Origin: Alphaproteobacteria bacterium
GTDB taxonomy: Bacteria > Pseudomonadota > Alphaproteobacteria > Rhodospirillales > Rhodospirillaceae
DNA length: 50,995 nucleotides
Reading direction: 5' to 3'
Assembly: GCA_012103295.1 (NCBI GenBank)
Contig: WLXB01000009.1
Coordinates: 1-50,995, forward strand
Below, piece after piece: positions 15,584 through 23,688 of this stretch (positions are counted from its first letter, which is position 1; each line of letters begins with the position of its first letter). The position numbers and the translations under genes are program-made. The notes beneath the pieces are model-generated. The model worked only from the letters and a program-made list of their open reading frames with translations, made no database searches and was not told the DNA's origin.

Positions 15584-16309
15584 TTAATCCGCAGCAAAAC
15601 AATAAAACTGCCCGGCACCACCCGTAGCGATGAGATTATCCTGACTGCATCCGCGACTGGGGTGCGCATCAATCCACGACTGACTGGTAAAGCTGGTAAT
15701 GCGGTCGTGATGGCCGACATTGGCGCTGCCGTCTTCGCCGCTGCTGGTCCAGTTGGAACAGGTGCGATCAAACGTATCCGTAAACGCGTTGCCGTCCGGT
15801 AGCGTACCGGTGAGGATGTCGTGTTGATTGCGCGCATCGATCCCAACAATTTTGACTTCACCGGGAACGATGTCGCCGCTTTCGGTGACAGCCGTGCGAA
15901 TGTTGATGAAGTTGCCTTTACGCGCTAGCAACAACGTATCGCCATGAAGTTGACCCAGGTTGGCGGCAATGCGCACACCATTGGCGTTGTACCAAGGGCC
16001 TTGGCCGATGCGATCCCGCGCATTGATCGCCGGTTCATCGGTTGTCGCTTGAGTGGAGAGATATGCCCGCCAGTCGCGATCACCTGCACCAACGTCGTCG
16101 GCGAGTTTTTGACAATGGGCATCGGCCCCGGCCAAGCCACCCAAGTTCGCGCCATCGCCGATGCCGACACTGGTCACAAAAAACGACAGTGGACCTTTAT
16201 CCGGACGCGGCGGAATTTGCGGCACCATGGGCGCATCTTGTGCGAACAGCGGTGCTGTTGAAGCGCAGAGAAAAAGGGTCACGAGCGCGGCGGTTTTGGC
16301 GGCTTTCAT
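15584..16309 (-). CDS. Secreted lectin-like protein
   Basis: 241 aa from the ATG at 16309, which has AAAGGA at suitable spacing; a TTG at 16330 would include that site in the gene. The signal peptide ends near STAPLFAQ. The mature part (FFVTSVGIGDGANLGGLAGA, DAHCQKLADDVGAGDRDWRAYLS, and a C-terminal cysteine-bearing CSNWTSS, GCSQDN, FYCF pattern) resembles secreted proteins with a C-type-lectin/collagen-endostatin-like fold often annotated as lectin. The ligand is unknown. It is isolated, 105 bp upstream of the LysR gene on the same strand. Confidence 0.72.
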   Translation of the reverse strand: MKAAKTAALVTLFLCASTAPLFAQDAPMVPQIPPRPDKGPLSFFVTSVGIGDGANLGGLAGADAHCQKLADDVGAGDRDWRAYLSTQATTDEPAINARDRIGQGPWYNANGVRIAANLGQLHGDTLLLARKGNFINIRTAVTESGDIVPGEVKIVGIDARNQHDILTGTLPDGNAFTDTFDRTCSNWTSSGEDGSANVGHHDRITSFTSQSWIDAHPSRGCSQDNLIATGGAGQFYCFAAD

Positions 16310-16514
16310 GGCGAATAATCCTTTGTTCAAAGATCTAACCTGTGGGTGCGTTTATCCTGCCATGAGGCCACGAATTTCACGTCAGGTCACCTGTAAAATG
16401 CGTTGGGAAAGTTAGGTTTCCCGCCATAAAAGGCCTACACTTTGCCCGCATATCAAAGGGGAGCAGATTATGAAGTAAGGCCGACAATCGCTTGGGTGCG
16501 CCATCGCACTGCTG

Positions 16515-17168
16515 TTGGTAGGCTATAGTTTTATAAGTGTGGGGCAGGATTATATGCCGGCTGAAGACGACCCTAATTTTGCACCGGCGCCGTTTATTCA
16601 AGACGGCAACCGCAACCAAAATCCGTCTGAGGGAAAACTCAAGGGCGTCGACCTGCGGCTCAAGCATTCGCTGTTGTTTGTCACCGACCTGAAACGCTCG
16701 CTCGATTTTTACGAAAACGTCATCGGCCTGGAAGTCTATGCGGTGGATCAGGTCTACAGCCTAGATCAATCCACCATCGGCAATAGACTGTTCAATACGG
16801 AAGAGGTGACGCGCCGCCGCATTGCCCAATTGAACACCTCAAACGAAACCCGGGGCATAGCCCTACGTGAAGTCGACAAGCCCTTTGAAGTGCCGCAGAG
16901 CCCGCGCGTCACCACCATCCTGTTTGAAGCCAGTGACATTCTCGGCATTTTCGAACGCGCCAAAGCGTTTGGTGGCGAGGTGATCGGCCCGAGCATCGCC
17001 ACCGTGCCCGAACGGGAGACTGCGCCGCGTTTGCGCTATATGGAAATGGGCATCATCGACCCGGACGGTCACGTCATTACCTTCTTTAAGTATTACGGCG
17101 AGACCGCAGAAGACGACGCGGAATGGGACGCCGCGTCTAAAAAGTACAACGTCGAGACGGAGCTTTAA
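16515..17168 (+). CDS. VOC (glyoxalase/dioxygenase fold) family protein with a disrupted leader
   Basis: The VOC domain (LKHSLLFVTDLKRSLDFYEN through YMEMGIIDPDGHVITFFKYYG) is intact, with paired beta-alpha-beta-beta-beta modules. The natural start appears to be ATG 16470 with AAGGGGAG just upstream, but codon 3 is TAA (16476-16478). The same frame then encodes GRQSLGCAIALLLVGYSFIS, a signal-peptide-like leader joining the domain without a break. The coordinates given start at TTG 16515, the first possible restart; ATG 16554 is another. Either the exported form is lost (nonsense mutation) or translation reinitiates. Enzyme function is unknown. Confidence 0.75.
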   Translation: MVGYSFISVGQDYMPAEDDPNFAPAPFIQDGNRNQNPSEGKLKGVDLRLKHSLLFVTDLKRSLDFYENVIGLEVYAVDQVYSLDQSTIGNRLFNTEEVTRRRIAQLNTSNETRGIALREVDKPFEVPQSPRVTTILFEASDILGIFERAKAFGGEVIGPSIATVPERETAPRLRYMEMGIIDPDGHVITFFKYYGETAEDDAEWDAASKKYNVETEL

Positions 17169-17291
17169 GCCTGAACGACGGCGACTGGATGTTCACTGCT
17201 GTATGGGGCCTATTCAAAAAAACCTATTCAATCTGGGCTTTGTGTTCGCAATACTTAGGGGCACGGACTGTTCATAATGCGGGGGGTTGAT

Positions 17292-17687
17292 ATGCGGAAT
17301 AAACTGGTGCGGGTTGCCATCATCGGCGCTGGGATCATGAATCTCTTGCCCATTGTTGGCGTCCTGTCGGCGGAGCGCCTTAGCCAAGCCTACGGGATAG
17401 ATGTCTCTGGCCCCGACCTTGAAATTTTGCTGCGCCATCGCGCCGTGCTGTTTGGCTTGCTGGGCACCTTCATGATTTACGGGGCCTTCAAAGAAGAGTT
17501 GCAGACCCTGGCCATCATCGGCGGGTTGGTCAGCATGGGGGCCTTTATTGGTTTGGGCCTGACGGTGGGCGGCTATGGCGCGGCGTTAGAGCCGTTGATC
17601 TTGGCTGACGCGATCGGCTGCGTGGTGTTGCTGTTTGCGGTGGGATTACGGTGGCTTGGACAGAGAGAGGGCCGCGACAAAGTTTGA
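17292..17687 (+). CDS. Small four-helix membrane protein of unknown function
   Basis: 131 aa from ATG 17292, chosen over ATG 17277 because GGGGGG lies 5 nt upstream. Four hydrophobic segments are visible: VAIIGAGIMNLLPIVGVL, AVLFGLLGTFMIYGAF, LAIIGGLVSMGAFIGLGL and LILADAIGCVVLLFAVGL. The loop with SAERLSQAYGI and LLRHRAVLFG is typical of a widespread small membrane family (often poorly annotated) near the DoxX-like group. No catalytic residues are evident. It is convergent with the VOC gene at 17733. Confidence 0.75.
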   Translation: MRNKLVRVAIIGAGIMNLLPIVGVLSAERLSQAYGIDVSGPDLEILLRHRAVLFGLLGTFMIYGAFKEELQTLAIIGGLVSMGAFIGLGLTVGGYGAALEPLILADAIGCVVLLFAVGLRWLGQREGRDKV

Positions 17688-17732
17688 CGCCGCCGCAAAA
17701 ACCTAAACTCACACGTGTTGGTCTGACGTGTA

Positions 17733-18104
17733 CTACGCGTGTTGATCAAGAAGGATCGGGTTGCCGTCGGGGTCGAGCACCATGCAACTGGCCGGGCCGG
17801 TGGTGGTTTCATCGGCTTCGCTGACCATGGCAACGCCGTCGGCCTTCAAGGCTTTTTGAATGTCGCGGACATCGGTGAAGCTGTCGAGGGTTTCGCCGTT
17901 GGAATCCCACCCGGGATTAAAGGTCAGGGTGTTCTGCTCAAACATGCCCTGGAACAAACCAATGACGCAGGACGGGCTTTTGAGAATGACCCAACCCTGG
18001 GCGGCATCGCCACCGAACATTTCGAAGCCGAGCTTTTCATAAAACGCCTGAGAGACCGCGAGGTCCTTCACCGCAAGACTGAGAGAGAAGTTTCCGAGGG
18101 TCAT
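17733..18104 (-). CDS. VOC family protein (glyoxalase-like)
   Basis: 123 aa single VOC-domain protein. It starts with the typical FSLSLAVKDLAVSQAFYEKLGF and ends MVLDPDGNPILLDQH, the last beta strand with the usual DPDGN turn. The ATG has AAAAGGA upstream. It is cytoplasmic. The substrate is unknown; such proteins include glyoxalases, fosfomycin-resistance enzymes and bleomycin binders. Confidence 0.88.
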   Translation of the reverse strand: MTLGNFSLSLAVKDLAVSQAFYEKLGFEMFGGDAAQGWVILKSPSCVIGLFQGMFEQNTLTFNPGWDSNGETLDSFTDVRDIQKALKADGVAMVSEADETTTGPASCMVLDPDGNPILLDQHA

Positions 18105-18262
18105 GGGGGTGGGTCCTTTTCTGCACGTTTCTGGTTTGTTCCGGTCACCAGTGGTTCTAAGTCATGACACTATCTGGTTCGCATATTTGAGGCGTTCCGT
18201 TAACGAGGTCTTTAGGACAGATAAGGTACAAGTTTCTTATTACGCTAGGGTGGGGGAAAGAA

Positions 18263-18727
18263 ATGAGTCAACTTCATACTATTGGCTACGAAGGCGCACA
18301 TCTTGATGATTTCATAGCAACGCTAAAGAATGCTGAAGTCGAAGTGCTTATCGACATACGGGATTTTCCTGGATCGCGAAAAAAAGGTTTTTCAAAGACG
18401 GCTTTAGCACTAGCATTAAGCGAAGTTGGGGTAAATTACATCCATCTCCGCGATTTAGGGGACCCCAAACCGGGTCGAGAGGCCGCACGTCGTGGAGATT
18501 ATAGAGCCTTTGAGCGAATTTTTAGGAATCACCTTGCTAGAGAGGAATCCCAAGAAGCTTTGGTGGAAGCGGTCAATATTGCCAAAGAATTTCGTTCCTC
18601 ACTTTTGTGCTACGAACGTGACCACTCAGGATGTCACCGCTCAATCGTTGCAGAAGCAATGGCAAGTCATGTGCCGTTCAGGATTGAACATTTAGGTGTC
18701 AGAACCGAACTCGCAGTTGCAGGCTAA
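18263..18727 (+). CDS. DUF488 family protein
   Basis: 154 aa covering the whole domain. Motifs: HTIGYEGAHLDDF (5-17), LIDIRDFPGSRKKGFSK (29-45) with D31 and R33, YIHLRDLGDPKPGR, and LLCYERDHSGCHRSIVAEAM with C116, E118 and C124-H125-R126. These polar motifs are the invariant core of DUF488, whose biochemical activity is not established. GGGGGAAAG upstream gives a strong ribosome-binding site. It is first gene of the AT-rich block, and the following GTG start lies inside its 3' end, so translation of the two is coupled. Confidence 0.9.
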   Translation: MSQLHTIGYEGAHLDDFIATLKNAEVEVLIDIRDFPGSRKKGFSKTALALALSEVGVNYIHLRDLGDPKPGREAARRGDYRAFERIFRNHLAREESQEALVEAVNIAKEFRSSLLCYERDHSGCHRSIVAEAMASHVPFRIEHLGVRTELAVAG

Positions 18728-19490
18728 ATTTGATCGCTCTGGTGAAACAGAAGCGATCATCATAATTAAGGCTGCTCCACAAGTTGGTGAAAAACACGGT
18801 GAGACGATTTGCTGCGCTGGTATCGATCTAAGTGGCAATTGGCTTCGTCTTTATCCAGTTTCATTCCGTAATTTAGAAGATAGCCAAAAATTCGGGCGGT
18901 GGGATCGTGTCAAGTTTAATTGGCGCAGACCAAATGACGACGCGCGTATTGAAAGTCGGAGAGTTGACCAACAATCTCTACAGATAGTCGGCAAACTCAA
19001 AAAGAGTGAGCGGCAAAAGTTTCTCTCTTCATCTGTCGTATCTAGTCTTAAACACCAGCGTGATCTGGGCAAGAGCCTCGCGCTACTCAAGGCGAAAATT
19101 ATGGCCTTCAACATCGAACCAAAGAGCGAATCCGATATAGCAAAGGAAGCGGCAAAGTTTGAGAGAATTAGAAATCAGTACGACATGTTTAAGACTGAGA
19201 AAGTTATTCCTTACAAACCGTGTCCATTTAAATTCAAGTATAAGTACGAAACAGATGACGGCATCAGAGAAGGCACATGTCAAGATTGGGAAATTGAGAC
19301 AACATACTTCAAGTGGCAAAAACTATATGGTCAAGAGCAGGCTTTAGAGAAGATCAATGGAGTGTTTGGGGAAGAATATCCTTCAAAGGGTATGCTCATG
19401 GCGATGGGGACGCATTCTGCTTATCCTGATACATGGCTTATCAATGGAATAATTCGTCTAGACGAGATTGATCAGCCATCACTTTTGTAG
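18696..19490 (+). CDS. Unrecognised 264-aa protein linked to DUF488
   Basis: GTG start with GGA about ten bases upstream, overlapping the DUF488 gene by 32 bp. The N-terminal part has EAIIIIKAAPQ and ICCAGIDLSGNWLRLYPV, a beta-rich segment; the middle (about 85-150) is Lys/Ser-rich and probably helical; the end contains CPFKFKYKYETDDG, GTCQDWEIETTYFKWQ and MAMGTHSAYPDTWLINGI. The DWE and GTH...WL words look like family-conserved positions. There is no signal, membrane segment or familiar nuclease or ATPase motif. I do not know its function; strict coupling with DUF488 suggests that they work together. Confidence 0.8.
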   Translation: MSEPNSQLQAKFDRSGETEAIIIIKAAPQVGEKHGETICCAGIDLSGNWLRLYPVSFRNLEDSQKFGRWDRVKFNWRRPNDDARIESRRVDQQSLQIVGKLKKSERQKFLSSSVVSSLKHQRDLGKSLALLKAKIMAFNIEPKSESDIAKEAAKFERIRNQYDMFKTEKVIPYKPCPFKFKYKYETDDGIREGTCQDWEIETTYFKWQKLYGQEQALEKINGVFGEEYPSKGMLMAMGTHSAYPDTWLINGIIRLDEIDQPSLL

Positions 19491-19503
19491 CGTCATAGGG
19501 TAA

Positions 19504-20424
19504 GTGAAATTGTTTAACCTGCTCGTTGCTTATTCAGAATCTGCATGGTCTGGTGAACCCTATACCTATTCCTTAAGTAGAGTTTTTGAGTACACGAAGG
19601 ACAGCATAGCCGATCAGTTTAGAAGTTTCGATGACGTGGCAGTAGAAAAGCTAATGTCGCTTCCTAGCCTCTTTGCGCATGAAGAAGGCGTTGGACTTGA
19701 TGCGCAGGTCGGACAAATCGTTGGAGTTCAACAACGAAGTAACGAAGTTAGGGTCAAGTACGAAATTGACTCTAACCTGCCAAAAATATCTTTAGATGAA
19801 CTGTCGCGGCTCGTATGGGAGCTCGATATTGGCAATATGGAAATGTACCGAACCCACTGGGCGTTGAAGGATGCAGATTTATTTTCGGTGCTTATAGATG
19901 CAGGTGTAATCACTCAGAGCGTCTTAAAGAATGTTATGTTGAGTTCTACGTTAGATGCGACGCCACAGGAAAGCGTCGAGGCGGTGCCCATAAAGCCGTC
20001 TGTATTTAGAATTCCTGATACAGGCCAAGAACCAGATTTGGTTTCGGTAATGATGCCTTTTCATCCAGATTTCGATGAAGTTTATTCCACATTGCAGAAA
20101 GCTTGCGTCAAAATCGGACTCCGGTGCATGAATGCAAACGAAATTTGGGAAGCGAATGAGATAATACAGGACATATTCTCATTGATATATCGTTCCAAAA
20201 TCGTCGTTTGTGATTTTAGTAACAAGAATCCAAATGTGTTCTATGAAGCGGGTATTGCACATACCCTTGGACGATCTGTAATTCCAATCGTGCAAAATAC
20301 AGATCATGTTCCATTCGACTTAAAGCATTATCGACACATTCTTTATCTGAATAACGAACAAGGTAGAACAGACCTTGAGGAAGTAATTGAAGCGCGTTTA
20401 AGGTTTCTTACTTCTCGTAACTAG
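19504..20424 (+). CDS. Two-domain protein with nucleoside-deoxyribosyltransferase/TIR-like C-terminal domain
   Basis: 306 aa. The start at 19504 is ATT-free only if read as GTG/ATG-equivalent GTGAAATTG, giving MKLFNLL. Residues about 1-150 form a domain I do not recognise, with a beta-strand region (AQVGQIVGVQQRSNEVRVKY) and the conserved-looking RTHWALKDADLFSVL. Residues about 175-300 form a Rossmann-like domain with VSVMMPFHPDFDEVY, KIVVCDFSNKNPNVFYEAG and a hydrophobic VIPIVQ strand. D237, N244 and E248 sit where N-deoxyribosyltransferases and TIR-like NAD-consuming domains hold catalytic residues. Such domains act as nucleotide-degrading effectors in several defence systems. It lies 13 bp after the preceding gene. 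Confidence 0.82.
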   Translation: MKLFNLLVAYSESAWSGEPYTYSLSRVFEYTKDSIADQFRSFDDVAVEKLMSLPSLFAHEEGVGLDAQVGQIVGVQQRSNEVRVKYEIDSNLPKISLDELSRLVWELDIGNMEMYRTHWALKDADLFSVLIDAGVITQSVLKNVMLSSTLDATPQESVEAVPIKPSVFRIPDTGQEPDLVSVMMPFHPDFDEVYSTLQKACVKIGLRCMNANEIWEANEIIQDIFSLIYRSKIVVCDFSNKNPNVFYEAGIAHTLGRSVIPIVQNTDHVPFDLKHYRHILYLNNEQGRTDLEEVIEARLRFLTSRN

Positions 20425-20426
20425 CC

Positions 20427-23366
20427 TCACTTCTTCCCTAAACTTCCCTTCAAATATTGCCCCGTGTAGCTCTTCTTCACCTTGGCCACGGCTTCCGGTG
20501 TGCCGGTGGCAACAATGCTGCCGCCGCCGGCGCCGCCTTCGGGGCCGATGTCGATGATGTGGTCGGCGGTTTTGATGACCTCGAGATTATGTTCGATGAC
20601 GATGACGGTGTTGCCCTGGTCGACCAGGTGATGGAGCACTTCGAGTAATTTTCTGACGTCTTCAAAGTGTAAGCCGGTGGTCGGTTCATCGAGGATGTAT
20701 AGCGTGCGCCCGGTTGCACGCTTTGACAGTTCCTTCGCCAGCTTGACCCGTTGCGCTTCGCCGCCAGACAGGGTGGTGGCCTGTTGGCCGAGGTGGATGT
20801 AGTCCAGCCCGACCTGCTGCAGCAGCACCATCTTGTCGCGGATGCCGGGCACGGCCTTGAAGAAGTCGACGCCTTCTTCGACGGTCATGTCGAGCACGTC
20901 GGCGATGGACTTACCCTTGAACTTGATGTCGAGGGTCTCGCGGTTGTAGCGCCGCCCGGCGCAGACATCGCAGGTGACATAAACATCGGGCAGGAAGTGC
21001 ATCTCGATTTTAATGACGCCGTCGCCCTGGCACGCTTCGCAGCGCCCGCCTTTGACGTTGAAGGAAAAGCGCCCCGGTTTGTAGCCGCGGGCTTTGGCCT
21101 CGGGCAGTTCGGCAAACCAATCGCGGATCGGCGTGAAGGCGCCGGTGTAGGTGGCCGGGTTGGAGCGCGGGGTGCGGCCGATGGGGCTTTGGTCGATGTC
21201 GACGATTTTGTCGATATAGGTCAGCCCGTCGATCTTTTTGTGGGGGCCGGGCAATGCGCGGGCGCCGTGCAGGGTTTTGGCCAGGGCCTTATAGAGGGTC
21301 TCCAATACCAGGGATGATTTGCCGCCCCCGGACACACCGGTGACACAGGTGAAGGTGCCGAGGGGGAAATCCACATCGACCTTTTGCAGGTTGTTGGTTT
21401 CAGCACCGAGGACTTTGATCGCCTTGCCGTTGCCTTTGCGGCGATCCGTCGGCACGGGAATGGTTTTGAGTCCGGTGAGGTAAGCAGCGGTGAGTGACTT
21501 CTTGTTCTGCATCACCTTCGATGGTGTGCCTTCGGCGACCACATGACCGCCATGCACGCCGGCTCCGGGGCCCATATCAACCAAATGATCGGCGGTGCGA
21601 ATGGCGTCTTCATCATGCTCGACGACGATCACCGTGTTGCCGATGTCGCGCAGGCGGCGCAGGGTTTGCAGTAGGCGTTCGTTGTCCCGCTGATGCAAAC
21701 CGATGGACGGTTCATCCAACACATACAACACGCCGGTGAGGCCGGAGCCGATTTGTGAGGCGAGGCGGATGCGCTGACTCTCGCCGCCGGAGAGCGTGCC
21801 AGAATTGCGGGCGAGGGTGAGGTATTCCAGCCCGACGTTATTAAGGAAGCCGAGGCGTTCGCCAATTTCGCGCAAAATGCGGCGGGCGATCTCGGTGTCT
21901 TTGACTGAGAGCTTTTTCTCCAGCGCCGTAAACCAAGCGTAGGCATCGGCGATGGACAACTGGGAGATTTCGCTGACGTGTTTGCCGTCGATCTTGACCG
22001 CCAGCGCTTCGGGCTTGAGGCGGTGGCCGTCGCAGGCACCGCAGGGCTGACTGGTTTGATACTTAGAGAGTTCTTCGCGGATCCAGGCGGAATCCGTTTC
22101 GCGCCAGCGGCGGGAGAGATTGTTGATCACGCCTTCAAAGGGCTTGCGGGTTTCGAACTTGCGGGTGCCGTCGCCAAACTTAATCAGGATCGGGATATCG
22201 CCGCTGCCGGTGAGAATGGCATCGCGCACTTTCTTGGGCAGCTTCTTCCAAGGCGTATCGACATTGGCCTTATGCAGCTTGGCGACACCGCGCAAGGCTT
22301 GCAGATAGTACGGCGAGGGCGGTGAGGCATTGGACCAGGGCGCGACTGCGCCTTCGGCCAGGGTTTTGGTTTTGTCAGGGATGACGAGATCAGGATCGAA
22401 ATGCATGCGCACGCCGAGGCCATCGCAGGACGGGCAGGCACCGAACGGATTGTTGAAGGAGAACAGCCGCGGTTCAATCTCATCAATGGTGAAGCCCGAA
22501 ACCGGGCAGGCGAACTTGGCGGAAAAGACCGTGCGACCTTTGGGTCCGTCTTTATCGGCGTCTTCGGCGAAGGCAATGCCATCGGTCAGGCCCAGGGCGG
22601 TTTCTAAGCTGTCGGCGAGGCGGCTCTCCAGATCATCGCGGACGACAACCCGGTCGACCACCACTTCAATGTCGTGCTTGAGCTTTTTGTTCAGCGCCGG
22701 GACCGCGTCGATCTCGTGCAAGGTGCCGTCGACTTTGACGCGCTGGAAGCCCTTCTTTTGTAACTCGGCTAATTCTTTGCGGTATTCGCCTTTGCGGCCA
22801 CGGACAATAGGCGCGAGCAGATACAACCGGGTGCCGTCGCCCATGGCCATGATCCGATCGACCATTTGAGTGACCGTCTGGGCTTCGATGGGCAATCCGG
22901 TGGCCGGAGAGTAAGGCACGCCGATGCGGGCCCAGAGCAGGCGCATGTAGTCGTGAATTTCGGTGACGGTGCCGACGGTCGAGCGCGGGTTGCGGCTGGT
23001 GGTCTTCTGCTCGATGGAAATGGCTGGCGACAGGCCATCTATAGAGTCCACATCCGGCTTCTGCATCAGTTCCAAGAACTGTCGGGCATAAGCGGACAGG
23101 CTTTCGACATAGCGGCGTTGACCCTCGGCGTAGATGGTATCGAAGGCGAGGGAGCTTTTGCCCGATCCGGACAATCCTGTGATGACCACAAGTTGGTTGC
23201 GGGGCAGCTCGACGGTGATGTCCTGGAGATTGTGCTCGCGGGCGCCGCGCACGCTGATTACCGGGCTTAACCCAGTCGCAGACGGCCTGGAGGTCTTCTT
23301 TTGCGCCGGGTCCGCGCGGGTCGTGCTCTTTTTAACGGATTTCGCAGTTTTCAGGGCTTTATTCAC
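20427..23366 (-). CDS. uvrA: Excinuclease ABC subunit A
   Basis: 979 aa DNA-damage recognition ATPase of nucleotide excision repair. Two ABC modules are intact: Walker [15 protein letters not shown] and [14 protein letters not shown]; signatures [14 protein letters not shown] and [14 protein letters not shown]; zinc-binding pairs CPSCDGLG and CEACQGDG / CDVCAGRR. A Lys/Thr-rich N-terminal extension of about 33 residues precedes the conserved [11 protein letters not shown]. The start is GTG 23366, without a recognisable ribosome-binding site; a perfect LexA box ends 6 bp upstream. SOS induction is therefore expected. Confidence 0.97.
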   Translation of the reverse strand: MNKALKTAKSVKKSTTRADPAQKKTSRPSATGLSPVISVRGAREHNLQDITVELPRNQLVVITGLSGSGKSSLAFDTIYAEGQRRYVESLSAYARQFLELMQKPDVDSIDGLSPAISIEQKTTSRNPRSTVGTVTEIHDYMRLLWARIGVPYSPATGLPIEAQTVTQMVDRIMAMGDGTRLYLLAPIVRGRKGEYRKELAELQKKGFQRVKVDGTLHEIDAVPALNKKLKHDIEVVVDRVVVRDDLESRLADSLETALGLTDGIAFAEDADKDGPKGRTVFSAKFACPVSGFTIDEIEPRLFSFNNPFGACPSCDGLGVRMHFDPDLVIPDKTKTLAEGAVAPWSNASPPSPYYLQALRGVAKLHKANVDTPWKKLPKKVRDAILTGSGDIPILIKFGDGTRKFETRKPFEGVINNLSRRWRETDSAWIREELSKYQTSQPCGACDGHRLKPEALAVKIDGKHVSEISQLSIADAYAWFTALEKKLSVKDTEIARRILREIGERLGFLNNVGLEYLTLARNSGTLSGGESQRIRLASQIGSGLTGVLYVLDEPSIGLHQRDNERLLQTLRRLRDIGNTVIVVEHDEDAIRTADHLVDMGPGAGVHGGHVVAEGTPSKVMQNKKSLTAAYLTGLKTIPVPTDRRKGNGKAIKVLGAETNNLQKVDVDFPLGTFTCVTGVSGGGKSSLVLETLYKALAKTLHGARALPGPHKKIDGLTYIDKIVDIDQSPIGRTPRSNPATYTGAFTPIRDWFAELPEAKARGYKPGRFSFNVKGGRCEACQGDGVIKIEMHFLPDVYVTCDVCAGRRYNRETLDIKFKGKSIADVLDMTVEEGVDFFKAVPGIRDKMVLLQQVGLDYIHLGQQATTLSGGEAQRVKLAKELSKRATGRTLYILDEPTTGLHFEDVRKLLEVLHHLVDQGNTVIVIEHNLEVIKTADHIIDIGPEGGAGGGSIVATGTPEAVAKVKKSYTGQYLKGSLGKK

Positions 23367-23372
23367 GGTATT

Positions 23373-23387
23373 GTTCTACTTATGTTC
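23373..23387. promoter_or_regulatory. LexA operator (SOS box) of uvrA
   Basis: GTTCTACTTATGTTC is a perfect GTTC-N7-GTTC site, sharing GTTCTACTT with the lexA box at 885. It lies just upstream of the uvrA start on the minus strand, where bound LexA would block initiation or early elongation. Confidence 0.9.
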
Positions 23388-23399
23388 TTATTTGATACC

Positions 23400-23428
23400 G
23401 TTGTACGGCGTCCGGATTTGATTGGCAA
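23400..23428 (-). promoter_or_regulatory. Possible uvrA promoter
   Basis: On the minus strand TTGCCA (23428-23423) and TACAAC (23405-23400) are 17 bases apart. Transcription would begin just before the LexA box, leaving a leader of about 25-30 nt. Both hexamers deviate from consensus, so this is a moderate prediction. Confidence 0.4.
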
Positions 23429-23688
23429 TCTTGATATACGATTAGAACGCCGAGGGGGATGAGAAATCCACGGGGTTCAGGCCGGAAAGCAGCCTGTACT
23501 GACATGGCGGGCGGGGCGGATGCAAATTGGCAACAGATTTTCAGAACTTGCGCCTTAGCTCAGTTGCGAGCTTCCAGCGGAAGACACTGACCAAGTAGTG
23601 GTTGTATAACTAGTCTCAGGTTTAGAAATAGGACAAATGCCCTGATTGTGCGGGGATCACAGATTTACTTCCTGGGGAGGATGACACT

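Larger units (their letters stand above)
18170..20425 (+). other. AT-rich three-gene block, probable horizontally acquired island
   Basis: The three genes 18263-20424 form one strand-consistent unit with overlap or short spacing (32 bp overlap, then 13 bp). Two 60-base samples I counted gave 25/60 G+C (18841-18900) and 18/60 (20161-20220), against 36/60 in adjacent uvrA (21001-21060). The block ends 2 bp before the uvrA stop. No integrase, tRNA or obvious direct repeats border it. Composition, compactness and protein types suggest an acquired conflict or stress module. Confidence 0.65.
23367..23688. other. 322-bp divergent intergenic region, uvrA / TonB-dependent receptor
   Basis: It holds the uvrA LexA box and promoter (23373-23428) and the leader of the receptor gene with GGGGAGG before its ATG. 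A stretch at 23475-23496 (TTCAGGCCGGAAAGCAGCC) resembles the apical loop of SRP RNA but lacks bases of the conserved core. I see no protein gene. Confidence 0.5.

Noticed and set aside
18105-20426. Transposon or prophage as carrier of the AT-rich block
   Set aside because: No transposase, integrase, terminal inverted repeats or flanking tRNA were found; composition is the only transfer sign.
23475-23496. SRP RNA-like apical loop (CAGGCCGGAAAGCAGCC)
   Set aside because: The conserved core CCGGAAGG-AGCAGCC is missing several bases, and I could not pair the outer stem of a small SRP RNA. A covariance-model search would settle it.
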